Part shown: one piece after another, positions 1 to 15,500 of the stretch
How positions within the stretch are numbered: position 1 is the first letter of the stretch
Layout: every line of letters begins with the position of its first letter
Assembly (NCBI GenBank): GCA_029204225.1
Contig: CM055092.1
Coordinates: 83,816,026-83,880,025 of the forward strand
Reading direction: 5' to 3'
DNA from: Diphasiastrum complanatum
Lineage: Eukaryota; Streptophyta; Lycopodiopsida; Lycopodiales; Lycopodiaceae
DNA length: 64,000 nucleotides
Notes under the pieces: model-generated
What the model was told of the DNA's origin: nothing
Seen by the model: the letters and a program-made list of their open reading frames with translations, nothing else
Databases searched by the model: none
Position numbers and translations under genes: made by a program

Positions 1-3433
<3,433 letters not shown>

Positions 3434-3739
3434 ATATCACAATTTCCCCTGCAATTTAATGTTTTGTCCATTTTTCCATTTATTTCTAGAGCTTCGAAAC
3501 CCTAAATCTCATCCACGTTACCCACCCATTTTGTGATCTCATAATCTCCTAAATAATTGATGTGCAAGAAACCTTCTAAATACATCAAGATTATTTGTAT
3601 GTTCGCTTGTGGGTTGATAACACAAGCCACATGCCATGCAACATCCCAACCATTACAATGAGTCAACGTAGGCTAGGCTCTAGTTATAAAACCCAAATTT
3701 CTACATGGAATAATGAAAATACAAGAATCAAAATTTTCA

Positions 3740-4190
3740 ATTAGTGCCTACATTTTTATGATTTAGAGTTGCCAAATATGCTACCATTAACAAAAATGTC
3801 TAAAGCTTGCATTATGAGCAAGTATGCAACAAACAAGTTTGAAGCAAGTTCTTGGCAAATGAAAGTTTTTCTTGAACCCATTCATTCTGATAGTTGGGCA
3901 TTGGCTCAATTACCTTTATTAGGTAAAGCTTCCTATCATATGTTTTTCATCGATGATTATTCAAATTTACTTTGGTTTATTTTCTAAAACAAAAAATGGA
4001 TGCATTTGATATATTCGAAGTCTTTGTTGAAAATCAAGTGTTTGCATAATGATCATGGAGGTGAATACGTCTCTAACAACTTTCGTGATTTTTGCAAGAA
4101 CCATGAGATTAGAAGGCAATTGACAACGTCTTACGCGTGTTGCCAAGAGCAAGAATTACACCACAAGTATAAAAGTCTAGTAGGCAATAC
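3740..4190 (+). pseudogene. Decayed Ty1/copia pre-integrase and integrase fragment
   Basis: Translation gives pieces of the copia pre-integrase/integrase region. First comes a degraded linker with EPIHSD, whose HSD is the usual place of the first catalytic Asp. FFIDDYSNLLWF follows, which matches the usual F(I/T)DD(Y/F)SR segment. In another frame comes HNDHGGEYVSNNFRDFCKNH, which holds the second catalytic Asp context and the GGEY motif. The pieces lie in two frames with stops between them, and no LTR, gag, reverse transcriptase or RNase H can be tied to them. The fragment is an old relic with no coding capacity. Confidence 0.7.
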
Positions 4191-5400
4191 TTTTTTTTAT
4201 TGCCCTTTCAAAAAGATATTTTTTTTTTGAACCCCTATTTGCAATGATGCCGTAGAGGTGGACAATTATGAGAGTATTTGGGGTCTAATGCCATACAATT
4301 GGCTATAGGAGCTGTAGGTGTTCCCCTCGAGGTTTACCATATGTGTGATGGGATCTTACACATTTATAAAAGTGTCTTTAAAGGCTTTGTTTTAATAAAT
4401 GCATTGCACAAACTACATAAAACTACTAAGTGTTATGAATTGATATATAATCTAAACACATACAATCATTAGGCTAACCTCACATGGGATCAAGCTTCAA
4501 ACATATCAATCATCCGAGGAGGCTTTGTTAACTAGCATGAGTTTGTCTCACACTCAACCCAACCCAACCCACCCAATAGTTGTAAACAAGGGAACCAAGG
4601 GAATACAAGTACCAAGAAAGTGGAAAAAAATAGCCATAGTTGTAAAGAAGGGAATAAAGAGACTACAAGTACCAAGAAAACCCTATGTTCAAAACTAGGG
4701 CTTAAGATAATGCGATAAAAATCCTAAAGTGGAAAAAAAATAGTCATGGCTGTAAAGAAGGGAACTGAGAGAATACCAAGAAAACCCTACATTCAAAACT
4801 AGGGCTCAAGAGAATGGGATAAAAACCCTAACTTGGGGAAAAATGGCCATAAAGCATTGATAGAGAGAGAATGTGACTGGAGATAAAGCAAAGATGTAGA
4901 ATAATTCTCTTTTTGGGATATTGCAGCTGGCCCAATAGTTGTCTCAAATTGAATGAAGAGAACAAGTACCAAGAAAATCCTACACTAAGATGTAGAGCAC
5001 CTTTCCATGCTCAACCCCTCACCTGGGCATGGTGATGTGTACCAACAACACGAGTTGGTGAACGGGAGAGAAAGTTTGCATAATTCACTAGGATCAACTC
5101 TCTTCAGAGAACGCATAGGTTGGTGAACGGGTGAGAGGGTTTGCATATTTCACCATATCACCTCTTGGAGAGAACAATCACCTCTTGGAGAGAACAGGTG
5201 AAAGGGTGATGTAATGTGACCCACAATCACCTCTTGGAGAGAACGGGTGAAAGGATGATGTAATGTGAGCCACAGCTAGAGTGAGGGGCTGAACATAAAA
5301 AGAGGCCAGGGTTCCGATAAAAACCCTAAAGTGGGAAAAGATGCCATAAAGCATTCATAGAGAGAGAATGTCACTAGCCATAAGCAAGGATAGGGAGAGA
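4191..5400. other. Repeat-rich spacer upstream of the SIG gene
   Basis: No recognisable gene. The stretch 4560-4860 repeats the phrases ACCAAGAAAACCCTA and CAAAACTAGGGCT with spacing near 120 bp. The stretch 5155-5275 repeats ATCACCTCTTGGAGAGAAC three times, with GTGATGTAATGTGA between copies. These look like slipped local duplications. The open frame at 4278-4472 shows no known motif. Confidence 0.55.
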
Positions 5401-6503
5401 AAGTGGGTTTGTGGGCTCTTGCACCTGGTGATTGTTGCAATGCAGCAGAATCTGGAGGTTGAAGCAGCAGATGACAAGCTCGCGCGCGGAGGAACCCAGG
5501 ATTGTTGCTGATTTTGTGTGTATTGGTTTTGTGCCCAAGGAAGTGCAGGACACGACCTTTCTTCTCTTGGATGTAGCTGGAGCTGCGGATAGATGTTTAG
5601 CATTGAAGAAGTGGGCAGCCACGCTTGTTATTCTGCCTACAACTCTTTCTTGCACCTGCCCAATGTCTGGAACTTACCTGCAAGCATATCTTGCTCTGTC
5701 AAGTGGTAATTCAAAGGCATTTTCAATTGAAAGTTTATGCATTTGGGGTCATTTCTTCGTTGCTTGGATTGTTGCCTCTAGCAAGATTAATGGGAATGGT
5801 CTCGTACATTTATTTCAGTTAATCACAAGAATAAACTGCCGTATTCCAGCGCGTTTAAGTATTTTCAGCATTTTCGATGATAGCAGCTTTTGTATGTCAC
5901 TTATACAACAATGTAGAGAGCATTTGCAAATTTCAGCAATTTTACGGATAGCAGCTTTGTATACCACTTTTGCAACAATGCATAGAGCAATTGCAAATTC
6001 AAGTCTCGGAGTTGCTATAGATGGTGTCGTATTCACCAACTTTAACTGGAAAGTCTGTCTTTTAGGTGTCAATCTGTACGTCAGAACCACAGCTCCACTT
6101 CCACCACTCTGCAACTTGCATAAAATTTTCATCCTGTCAGGATTTGGCACGATCTCATTGTTGGAATTCAAATTTTTTATGAACTTTTTTGTTGCTATAC
6201 TCAACCATCATGTGTAAGTTCTCAATCTTTCAAGCAACCGCAGTTTTTGTAGGACATATTTGCCCACGGTCATACTTGCATTTGTCTTCCTTCTCTCGGC
6301 ATTACTTGTTTGTTTGAGTTTTCAGGGTTTGTTTAGATAACAGCTGTCCATCTGATGAGAAAAATAGGCTAAGATCATGTAACTTATTTTCTACTCGGTA
6401 TTCAGCCACACAAGAAAGAAATATATTTCTGAAAATGTTCATGGTTCTCTGAGCAGGATGGTTTTCAATCAACAAAGTACAAAATCAACACCCTTGTGTA
6501 GTC
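5400..6503 (+). promoter_or_regulatory. Probable promoter / 5' leader region of the SIG gene
   Basis: This stretch lies directly upstream of the first coding exon I can support. It holds a 261-codon open frame (5432-6217), but the encoded sequence shows no family motif. Part of it (about 5860-6005) is an imperfect internal tandem duplication, which argues for non-coding DNA. A possible splice acceptor (TCTCTGAGCAG, ending 6456) precedes a frame that is open from 6453 into the first coding exon. An untranslated leader exon further upstream is therefore plausible. No TATA box or transcription start can be placed with confidence. Confidence 0.3.
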
Positions 6504-6568
6504 ATGGTGAAATGTGGAATTAGCACACTGCATGACAAAGGGCTTAGGCTTTGTGGATGTTCAGCCAG
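6504..6568 (+). CDS. SIG: SIG coding exon 1 (start codon exon)
   Basis: Encodes 21 residues plus two bases of codon 22 and ends GCCAG before the donor GTAAGC. The split codon is completed in frame by the first base of exon 2 (AG + T, Ser). The first Met of this frame is at 6504. Upstream the frame stays open to 6453 with no earlier ATG. The short peptide is basic and Cys-rich with no acidic residue except one Asp, compatible with the tip of a plastid transit peptide. An additional upstream exon cannot be excluded. Confidence 0.5.
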
Positions 6569-9500
6569 GTAAGCAATATTCTATATTTCTGCATTATTTT
6601 TGGCAATGAATGTGTGCAGAATTGTCAGTTACGTTCGTGTTTATCTGAAACTCTTTATTGCAGAAATTGATTGAGAAGCTAATTATCAGTTAGTCGTTAT
6701 CAATGGGTGATGTGCTGGACTTGAATCACAATTTCTAAGCTTTAACCCCATGATTATGCATGCTTTTCAGTCTTACACTCACAACAGATCGACCAACTCC
6801 CGAATATGATCTGCTGACAAAAGGCCTGAAGCCACGTAAGGAATTCATGAACAAAATTGCAACCACACTGACGGAAAGCTGGTTTTCAAATCATGAAGTA
6901 GCAACTCTTTCTGCAGCTGAAGGAGCAGTCACTCTTGGAATAGCTGCAATAAATGCTACAAGGGAGGTTTTTGCAGAAACTTCTTGCAGAGATGTTTCTT
7001 TTATTGAAGTTGGAACAACTTCTGATCATTCATGCAACATTCAAGCTAAAACTCATTCGCAGTTGCAAAAGATTAGATTAAGCAAAATAGAGAGAGTGGA
7101 AAAAGTGTTAAATTGTGAACAGCTTGGGAAGATTTTTGAGGATCTGAATTGCACATTGAAGGGTGGAATGCTAGAACGTCTAGTTGAGGGTCAGATTGAT
7201 GCTTCTGGAAATGTGATTCAACTTCCTGAAATAACTTCAAACATTTCAAGACCAGTTTTAGAAGACTGGAATGTGCAGATGGGCAAGGCTGCCACAAAAG
7301 AGTCAGTGGCAGTCAAGTCTCAACGCCGTGAACAGAGGGTGTTGAAGAGAGTAAAAGCACAGCAAAAGTCAAAGAAACATTTGGTACAAGGGTATGCGTT
7401 GAAGAGAGTGAGAGCACAGCAAAAGCTAAAAAAAAATGTGGTACACTATACATGGAATGCACCATCCGAAAGAGGCAACGGTTCCTATATGTCATCCACT
7501 TCCCGTTTTGTAGAAGAAATAAAGAACAAACAACTTCTCACAGCTGAAGAAGAGATTCAGTTGGCAGAGAAAATCCAGGTTTCAGTTTTCAACTTTGAAC
7601 TTCGATTCCTATTCTTTGTAGTTTTGTTCCATGTCCTTTTCCCATATTGTTGTAGTCAATGCTTGTGTTGCTGGATCTAAAGCTTAAGAATCTATGCTTC
7701 TATGATTGAAAGACCGACATGACACATTATTGCCATCAGTTGTAGTGAAACACAAGCATGGCCGGAGGGTACTTCCCGACATGACGTGTAATATATAAAC
7801 TGCATGTCCACTAATACTGTTGGAAGTAGAGAAGTAGGGACTATAATGCATGTCCATAAAACTCCCCCCTTCTAAAACATTGGCCTCAATGTGGGCTATA
7901 GTATTTTAACTACTAGAGCTACTTTAGTACCACTGTATTGTCGTCTCAACTCTAGTAGATTATAAGACTAGATCGGTATGTAAGTAATGGAGGTCGTCAG
8001 GCAACTGAGGTATCATCATCAACAAGTAATGAAGAATCAAGAGCAAGAGCAATAGGAGCATCGGGACCATCAATATATGAAAGACTAACAGGAGGGATGA
8101 CAACAACATCATGGAAATCAACAAGAAGAAAAAGATTAGATGAATTAGGTGTAATATCTAGAGGTGGAACAGGAACGGAACATAAGCAAAACAACAGTCA
8201 CGCTGCAATATCATGGAAGACCAAGCTATATGCAAGGAAACATGAAGCATAAAGAGATCGTCCTAAATCCCCCCCCAAAAAAAAAGTTCCGGAACGGAAT
8301 GTTTCGACATTTCCAGAATGTTTCAGAACGAGCATTCCGGAACGTGATCGGAACTCTAAGTTCCGGAATGCAGCGCATCTGTGCGTTCAATATGGTTCCT
8401 TGTGATTTGATTTGACATAACATAGAAATAGAGATGTTTGATAAAGAATCACTTAATGATCCAAAATTTGGACTGCACTCTTTTTGAAACACTTGGCAAA
8501 CTAGGTAATTGATTTGCATTTGAAAATACCTTCAATTTGATACCCATATTGGCACGAAAAAGAGAAACAAAAAAATTTGCATTGCGGGAAACCCTACTGG
8601 GAAATCCCATACCACCATAGCCCATCTCACTAATGAAGATGCCTTGCTTAGGACTGAAGGACCATATATCACCTTCTTAGATCCATTAGGACTTGAACAA
8701 TAGAAAGCATAACTGATGCCAAGGCCATGTAGAAATAGCCTTAACCATAGCTACTTACTACTAGTAGTTAGTTACTTGTAGTTGAATCCATCCATTTCTA
8801 GCCACCCGTCAAGTGCTCGAGTTAAACTCTAACTCTAGTAGTCATAGCCTAACAAGAATAAATCCTGAGTTTAATCGAGTTCCACACCATTTGGTACCTA
8901 ACGTGTTGGGCTTCCATAACGTGAATAATTGTACTTCATAATCGTGGATTTGTGGCTCATTGCAAAAGTTCACCTATATGCATTGTGGGAAATGGTGAAC
9001 TCAACCAATCTTTTTCAACGCATTCCCCGAACAGCCGATAGTTTGAGAGACTGGACACCTACAGTTGGACACAACGACACATTCACATGACCGTCGAACA
9101 GTTGAATAGCTACCAAACTATCAAATGTCTACAAGCACTGAAATGAACTATCGAGCAATAAACTGTCGAGTGATTCGAATTATCGAATCGATACTTGACA
9201 ATCGTGAGACGCAAAATGTCATGATCAGCCATAAGGAATGTTACGAGAGTTAACACATAGTTAGCTAGTAGTTTAATGTAAACCTTTCTTGTAATGATTA
9301 GCGAAATTATCTTTTAATTTCCTTTTGGTGGAATATATGTATGAGAACAAAGATCAAAACATAACGACGAGAGAGATAGAAGAAGAGAGAAGTGAAAGAG
9401 GAGCGTCAGGCCGTTATTTGGCACCGCACTATCGACTCACTCTAAGCAAAAGAAATACAAAAGATATTATCACAAAGCTATCTCAATTCAACTCAAAGCA

Positions 9501-12500
9501 CACTAAAGTAGGCACCAAATATCAACTTTATCGATTTCTCTTCAAAGTACATGACAAGTTACAGACGTAAACACACAAGCTAAGTCTCCTCCCAGCCACT
9601 TGCTGCATAGATTATGATGAGGAATGCCTCTCTCTAGGCTCACTTATGCCTAATCCTCAAGCACCCACTTAACGCTGACCCTTTCCTAACGTCGACACAT
9701 GGCGAGCCCCATGCACAATCGACACTTGCCAGTGACACATTGGTAGTACCCTGACACATTGGCCACTTGGTAGTACCCTAACACTTGCCAGTGGCCACTT
9801 GGTAGTACCCTGACACATGGCGAGCCCCATGCACAATCGACACCTGCCAGTGGCCACTTGGTAGTACCCTGACACATTGGCAAGCGAGTACGAGGACCGT
9901 CTGACCCGTGTTACTCATGCACTGGACCAAGCGTCCCACGTGTCCTGTTGACTGGTCAACTCCTACTTTTTAGGAGGTCAGTCCAACAGCCTCTAAATTA
10001 AGACCCATTACCCTATACCAAATATAAGCAAGACAACAAGTTACCAAAAACTTGCTATTTACAATTTCTTACAAAACACCACAGGCCAGTGTGAGCCATT
10101 TTAATATTTACAATTTACAAGTCCGACATGTTCACACTGAGGTAGGAATATAAGTACCTGATAGATATCCTGTTCTTCCAACATTGTTTTTGCATTGCAT
10201 GCATTCGATTGATTGTTGTGTTGTCTGTGATTCGTATTAGCTCGTCTAGTTCATGCAATTTTTTTCCGCACATCACATCGTGCACTTCCTCGCACATGGT
10301 ATCAAAGCTGGTTTATTAGATACAATATGGATACTACAATTCAGTCAAAGATCACGATCAACCTTGATGGCGCAAATTATCGCATATGGAAGTTCAAGAT
10401 AAAGACACTTCCCAAAGGCGAAGGGATTCGGTCAGTAACCGATCTCATAGAGCCAAAACCTCCAGAGGGAGATCCAAGGATGGCGGAATGGGTAAGGAAA
10501 GATGAACGCACAATGGCGATCATCGTAGCCTCCATAAACGAAGACATTCTCATGCAGATTGAGGATTGCCAAAGCAGCCATGAAGCGTGGGAGAAGCTAA
10601 AGCAAAAATACGAAGTGAGGACAGTTACATCTGTCATGCCTCCACAATCAGTTGCAGAGCCTTTGATGGGATGCGAACGAGCTGGATCGACACGTAGAGA
10701 AGATCAAGACGATCTTCGCACAACTCTTTGCATCTGGACAAGAGCACCGTCCCAGCACCCCAGCAGCTGTTGTACTTCATGAAATCACTACCCTCATCTT
10801 ATCAGCCATTGAGAATGCTCATCTTAAGTTTGCCTAAGATGACATTTGAAAGAGCAGTCAATCTCCTAGCAGACGAAAGATTGATGAGAGATGAAGGAGA
10901 AACAAATGGAGACCAGGCGAAGTCTCTTTCCACAAAGGGAAAGAAAAAGAACAAAAACAAGCCTAGGATTGATAAGACTCAAATGAAGTCTTCAATGAAG
11001 GGCAACAACAACAAAGATACTTCTACCTGTGATCACTGTCACAAGTCGGGGCATACATCAGACAAATGCTGGTTCAATCTGACTGTACCTGGCATTCATT
11101 GCAAGAAGGGGCATTCAGCATACGATTGCTGGTTTAATCCCAAAGGAAAGCACAAAGGAGAAAAGGCAAATGTCGTAGAATCATCCAGAGATGGTGAGAA
11201 GAACAATAATGCATTCACAGCTGTCGAAGAAGAGTCCACAACTTACGCGCAACAAGACTACGACATAGTGATTGATTCAGGGGCCACATCTCATATCACT
11301 TGCAACAAGAATGTTTTGATGAATCACAAGGCACTGGACCACACAAGAACAATGATACTGGGAAATGGAAGCAGACACGATGTCTAAGGCATCGGAACTC
11401 TTCAACTCCATACATTATTGGGACATATAGAGGTACAAGGAGCGCTCTATGTACCCACATTGAGGAGAGACCTACTCTCTGTATCGAGGATAGCAGATTT
11501 TGGAATACGAGTCCTGTTCGATGGAAACGCATGCAGAATGGTCGAGCATAGATCAAATAAGATGCTGATTGTCGCATCAAGGCAAGGTCACTTGTATCAA
11601 GCAAAAATCATTAATGGCTACGATAGTGTACTGAATGCATCCAAAAGTGAGAATTATCTCTGGCATAAACACATATATCATCTAAATATGAGGAGTCTGT
11701 ATGACATGACTCATGAGCAAGAATGAATTAGTGAATGGACTTAAAGTTACAAGTCCAAACTCAAACTTCTACGAAGCTTGTCAGAAAGGTAAGTAACATC
11801 AAAATCCATTCGTACATGAAGGAAGGAGAACCAAAGACATCCTAGAACTAGTTCATTCGGATGTTTGTGGACCCATGAAGGTCGACTCCCTTTCAGGATC
11901 GAGATACTTCCTCACATTCACAGATGATTTTAGTAGGATGACTATTGTATACCATCTGAAGATGAAGTCAAACATGTTCGATGCATTCAAGAAATTTGTA
12001 GCGTTTGTAGACCGACACATGCCCAAGATCCTTAGGTCCGACAATGGAGGCGAATATTCGCGTCAGGCCGCTATTTGGCGCCACACTGTCGACTCACTCT
12101 AAGCAAAAGAAATACAAAAGATATTCTGTTCTTCCAGCATTGTTTTTGCGTTGCATTCATTCGATTGATTGTTGTGTTGTCAGTGATTCGTATTAGTTCG
12201 TCTAGTCCTTGGAATTTTTTCCACACATCACACCATGCGCTTCCGCGCACATGCATGATTTGCCTTATGTTTTTTTGTATGCAAGTTCTTGATTTCTCAC
12301 TTTTTAGCTTTGTAGCCAATTAAAATGTTTTGGCAATCGATTTGTACACTTGGTTATTGTGAGCATTTGATTTGACTCATTTCATTTGTGATGAATATTG
12401 CTTTTCTAGAGATACGAATCCACAGAGGCACATTGTAGCCTATGTCTCTTCAATGCTCCTCAATTTAAAGCTCATGTGGTCCAATAATGTGTAGTGCTTA

Positions 12501-15500
12501 TTAGTCTCAACTTGTTACATAGTGACATTTTTATGAAAGCTGTAATCTGGTGTTCTCCAATTTTTAAGTTAGTTTTTTGGGTAAAAAACTATCATATATA
12601 TTTGTAAAGACCACTAGGGAAAACCCCTGAGATGATGATAAGAGAAACACAATAAGAGAGACTATGGAGCCAAACCGCCCAACCAAACCTAGATCAAAAC
12701 TGGATCTAGCCCCCAAGCCATGCCTTGTGCAAGCTAGAGGAGAAGAGAGAAACTGGTAGCCTGAACCCAAGTTGTCGACGGGAGAATTCTTACCTCAATA
12801 TATAGAGAGTAGATTCATGTGCATGAACCCATGCAATCCCCATGCAGGTCAACTATAAATAGGTCACCTCTCTTCATGCAGTCCTCCTGCCTATATCCGT
12901 CACACGGACATGCACTACTCCATATGTCTCAATTAAAGTGTCTGGGTCCTCTCAAGGTCATTAGTTACAAACAGGCCTCAACATGGAATTAAATCTCGAC
13001 GTGACCAATAATCTTGAACACTGGAGGGCTGGTCTACCATATTAGGACTATTCCATGTCCTTAGCTGAATATGGCCATAACATTCTTCCTCCCTTAAACT
13101 GGTTCTGTCCTCAAAACAAGAAATAGAAGACATGAAATTGTTCCTTAAGCTTTCAACTTTTAACTAGGAATGATTATCCTTAGTCCGATCTTTCCTTTTG
13201 AATAAATGCAACGAGTCAAAATCCAAAGATACACCAAGCAATAAATATTCCAAAACGGGTTGATCTTTTCCAAATAAAAGTTCACCTTTATGTAATCCCA
13301 ATTACATGAACTTCTGGGTGAATTAACTCTTTATTTCAGAGATCAAGTTCAAAAGCTAAAGTAATTTCATCGTTCTGATGGTCAAAATCTTATCCACAAT
13401 TTCTTGTAGATAATAGTGTTTCTTGGTACAAATATTCTAAAATACAACAATTCAATCAACTAAAATCTCTAGGAGATCCATCAAGTCTCAGACAATTATA
13501 ACTCAATTCAGAGTATTGCAGTTACTCTAACAAGTTAATAGCCCCATTTCTAGCATCACATGCAAGAAATCAACAATCCATTTGAATCTCAATAGATTTA
13601 ACTGTCTCCTATAGATTGAACTTGTACACAAACACATATAGACTACAATCTGTAGCAGAAAACAATCCACTAACGTAAGCAACACTCTCGATAAGCAAAA
13701 GCAATTTACTTTACTAGAATTGCCTGTGAGATCCATAGGACTCAATAAAATACTAGAGTAAAGAGATTTACACTTCCAAAGTGCTAAACTGAAATCTCAA
13801 CTCAATTAGTAAACTGGGAATTACTCAACATACTTAAGAATCAACACATCTCCTGAATATCCTCTGATTAAGTATCCATTTATGATCCGTCAATCATAAA
13901 TAATTAGATTCTTATGATTCGTCAATCATAATTCTTTGGAATCTCAAAACATACTTAATTGCTAAAGGATATTGGAGTTTAAGAATATTCCTCATACTGG
14001 ATTCTTCTAAATGTGAGTTATCAAATTCCAAACCATCAGGTAGTTAAAGACCAAAAGCACACCAAAATGATAATGACAATCATCTTCAACCACAAAAACT
14101 TTAGAAAAGCTTGCTTCAAAACTGGAATTAGTGAATCCATAAATGCACTTCTCTTGAGAATTCAGCACTCCAATCCGGGATGCAAATCCAAGCGCTTCCA
14201 CCTTCCAAGTCCGATGTAAAGCTTGCTTTCAATCCTATCCATGACTGCATCTTAACCAAGCTCTGATACCAATGTAAAGATCACTAGAGAAAACCCCTAA
14301 GATGAGGATAGGAGAAACACAATAAGAGAGACTATGGAGCCAAACCGCCCAACCAAACCTAGATCAAAACTGGATCTAGCCCCCAAGCCATGCCATGTGA
14401 AAGCTAGAGGAGAAGAGAGAAACTGGTAGCCTGAACCCAAGTTGTCGACGGGAGAATTCTTACCTCAATATATAGAGAGTAGATTCATGTGCATGAACCC
14501 ATGCAATCCCCATGCAGGTCAACTATAAATAGGTCACCTCTCTTCATGCAGTCCTCCTGCCTATATCCGTCACACGGACATGCACTACTCCATATGTCTC
14601 AATTAAAGTGTCTGGGTCCTCTCAAGGTCATTAGTCACAAACAGGCCTCAACATGGAATTAAATCTCGACGTGACCAATAATCTTGAACACTGGAGGGCT
14701 GGTCTACCATATTAGGACTATTCCATGTCCTTAGCTGAATATGGCCATAACAATATTCATGTTGGGAGGTTGCATCGGTCCGTGACTTTGTGCTCATTTT
14801 GAAGGTTCTTGGTTTTGACTAGGTTGGATCATAAACACAAATCACTTTGACTTAATAAGCTTGACATGTGGGACTTTGTGGCTTTAAATTATTGTTCTCA
14901 CTTTCTAAAAATTCTGGTGTCAACACAAGGTTCTGGATGTATATGTTGGACAAGCAAACGTAATGGTCTTGCACAAAGTATTCCTAATTGTGAGACATGA
15001 TGGTACGCCTTAATTTGTTCTATCTTGATGGCTTGCCAATCAACAAGATCACCTAAGTTTCTTTGTTCGAATCTCAATCCATCAAAGTGACGATGACTGA
15101 GATTCCTGGCGAGAAAACCTGTCCCTTCGATTTTCCTGGTGGAACATGCTAGAAAACTGAATTAGGCATTTGTACTTGACAGGAACTTCTATTTAATCTA
15201 TCATATATACTCCATCCTTTCTAATCTACACACTAACATAGTTTCAGACTTTCTGGTTGTTCAAAGTGAGTAAAGATATTTATGAAAGACTGAGCCACTT
15301 CTTGTATGGCTTCTACTATTCTGGCAGTATTTTGCATTATTTGATATTGATTGCTGTTGATGCTTTAGGGATGAAGACTGGAATGGACGTAGTTACAACT
15401 TTCCAATACCAAACTGATTTATCAATGAGCTATATGACTTCTCTGAAATAGGTTGTCATGAAAATGGAGAAAGTGAAGGCAGCATTGATTACACAAATGG

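Larger units (their letters stand above)
8984..12251 (+). mobile_element. Ty1/copia deletion derivative with 5-bp target duplication
   Basis: The element starts TGTGGGAAATGG and ends CTTCCGCGCACA, flanked on both sides by TGCAT (8979-8983 and 12252-12256). The 5' LTR is followed directly by a primer-binding site TGGTATCAAAGC (10297-10308), then gag, protease and integrase. The integrase stops just after the GGEY motif, where sequence homologous to the inside of the LTR begins (12061). The rest of pol (integrase end, reverse transcriptase, RNase H) and the start of the 3' LTR are therefore deleted. Aligned LTR parts differ at about one base in ten, so the insertion is fairly old. It sits in SIG intron 2 in the sense orientation. 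Confidence 0.85.
12603..14752 (-). mobile_element. Non-autonomous LTR element without coding capacity (LARD/TRIM-like)
   Basis: Two 480-bp LTRs (12603-13082 and 14273-14752) enclose 1190 bp. Target duplications ATATT flank both ends (12598-12602 and 14753-14757). The primer-binding site, as its complement GCTCTGATACCA, lies at 14260-14271 next to the right LTR. A polypyrimidine stretch (TTCTTCCTCCCTTAAACTGG) adjoins the left LTR, so the element points to the minus strand. The interior has no gag or pol frame that I can recognise. The LTRs differ at about 8 of 480 positions, so the insertion is younger than the copia copy beside it. It would need proteins from another element to move. Confidence 0.9.

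Noticed and set aside
5432-6217. 261-codon open frame upstream of SIG as a gene or N-terminal SIG exon
   Set aside because: No family motif, an internal DNA duplication inside it, and no splice site that joins it in phase to exon 2. The short exon at 6504-6568 fits better.
9669-9883. Cys-rich repeat peptides on the minus strand
   Set aside because: They are produced by the tandem array inside the LTR of the copia derivative.
9640-9900. Spaced repeats as a CRISPR array
   Set aside because: Units are uneven, spacers are not unique, and the sequence lies in a plant retrotransposon LTR.
12071-12323. Open frames on both strands at the end of the copia derivative
   Set aside because: They cover the 3' LTR remnant and show no motif.
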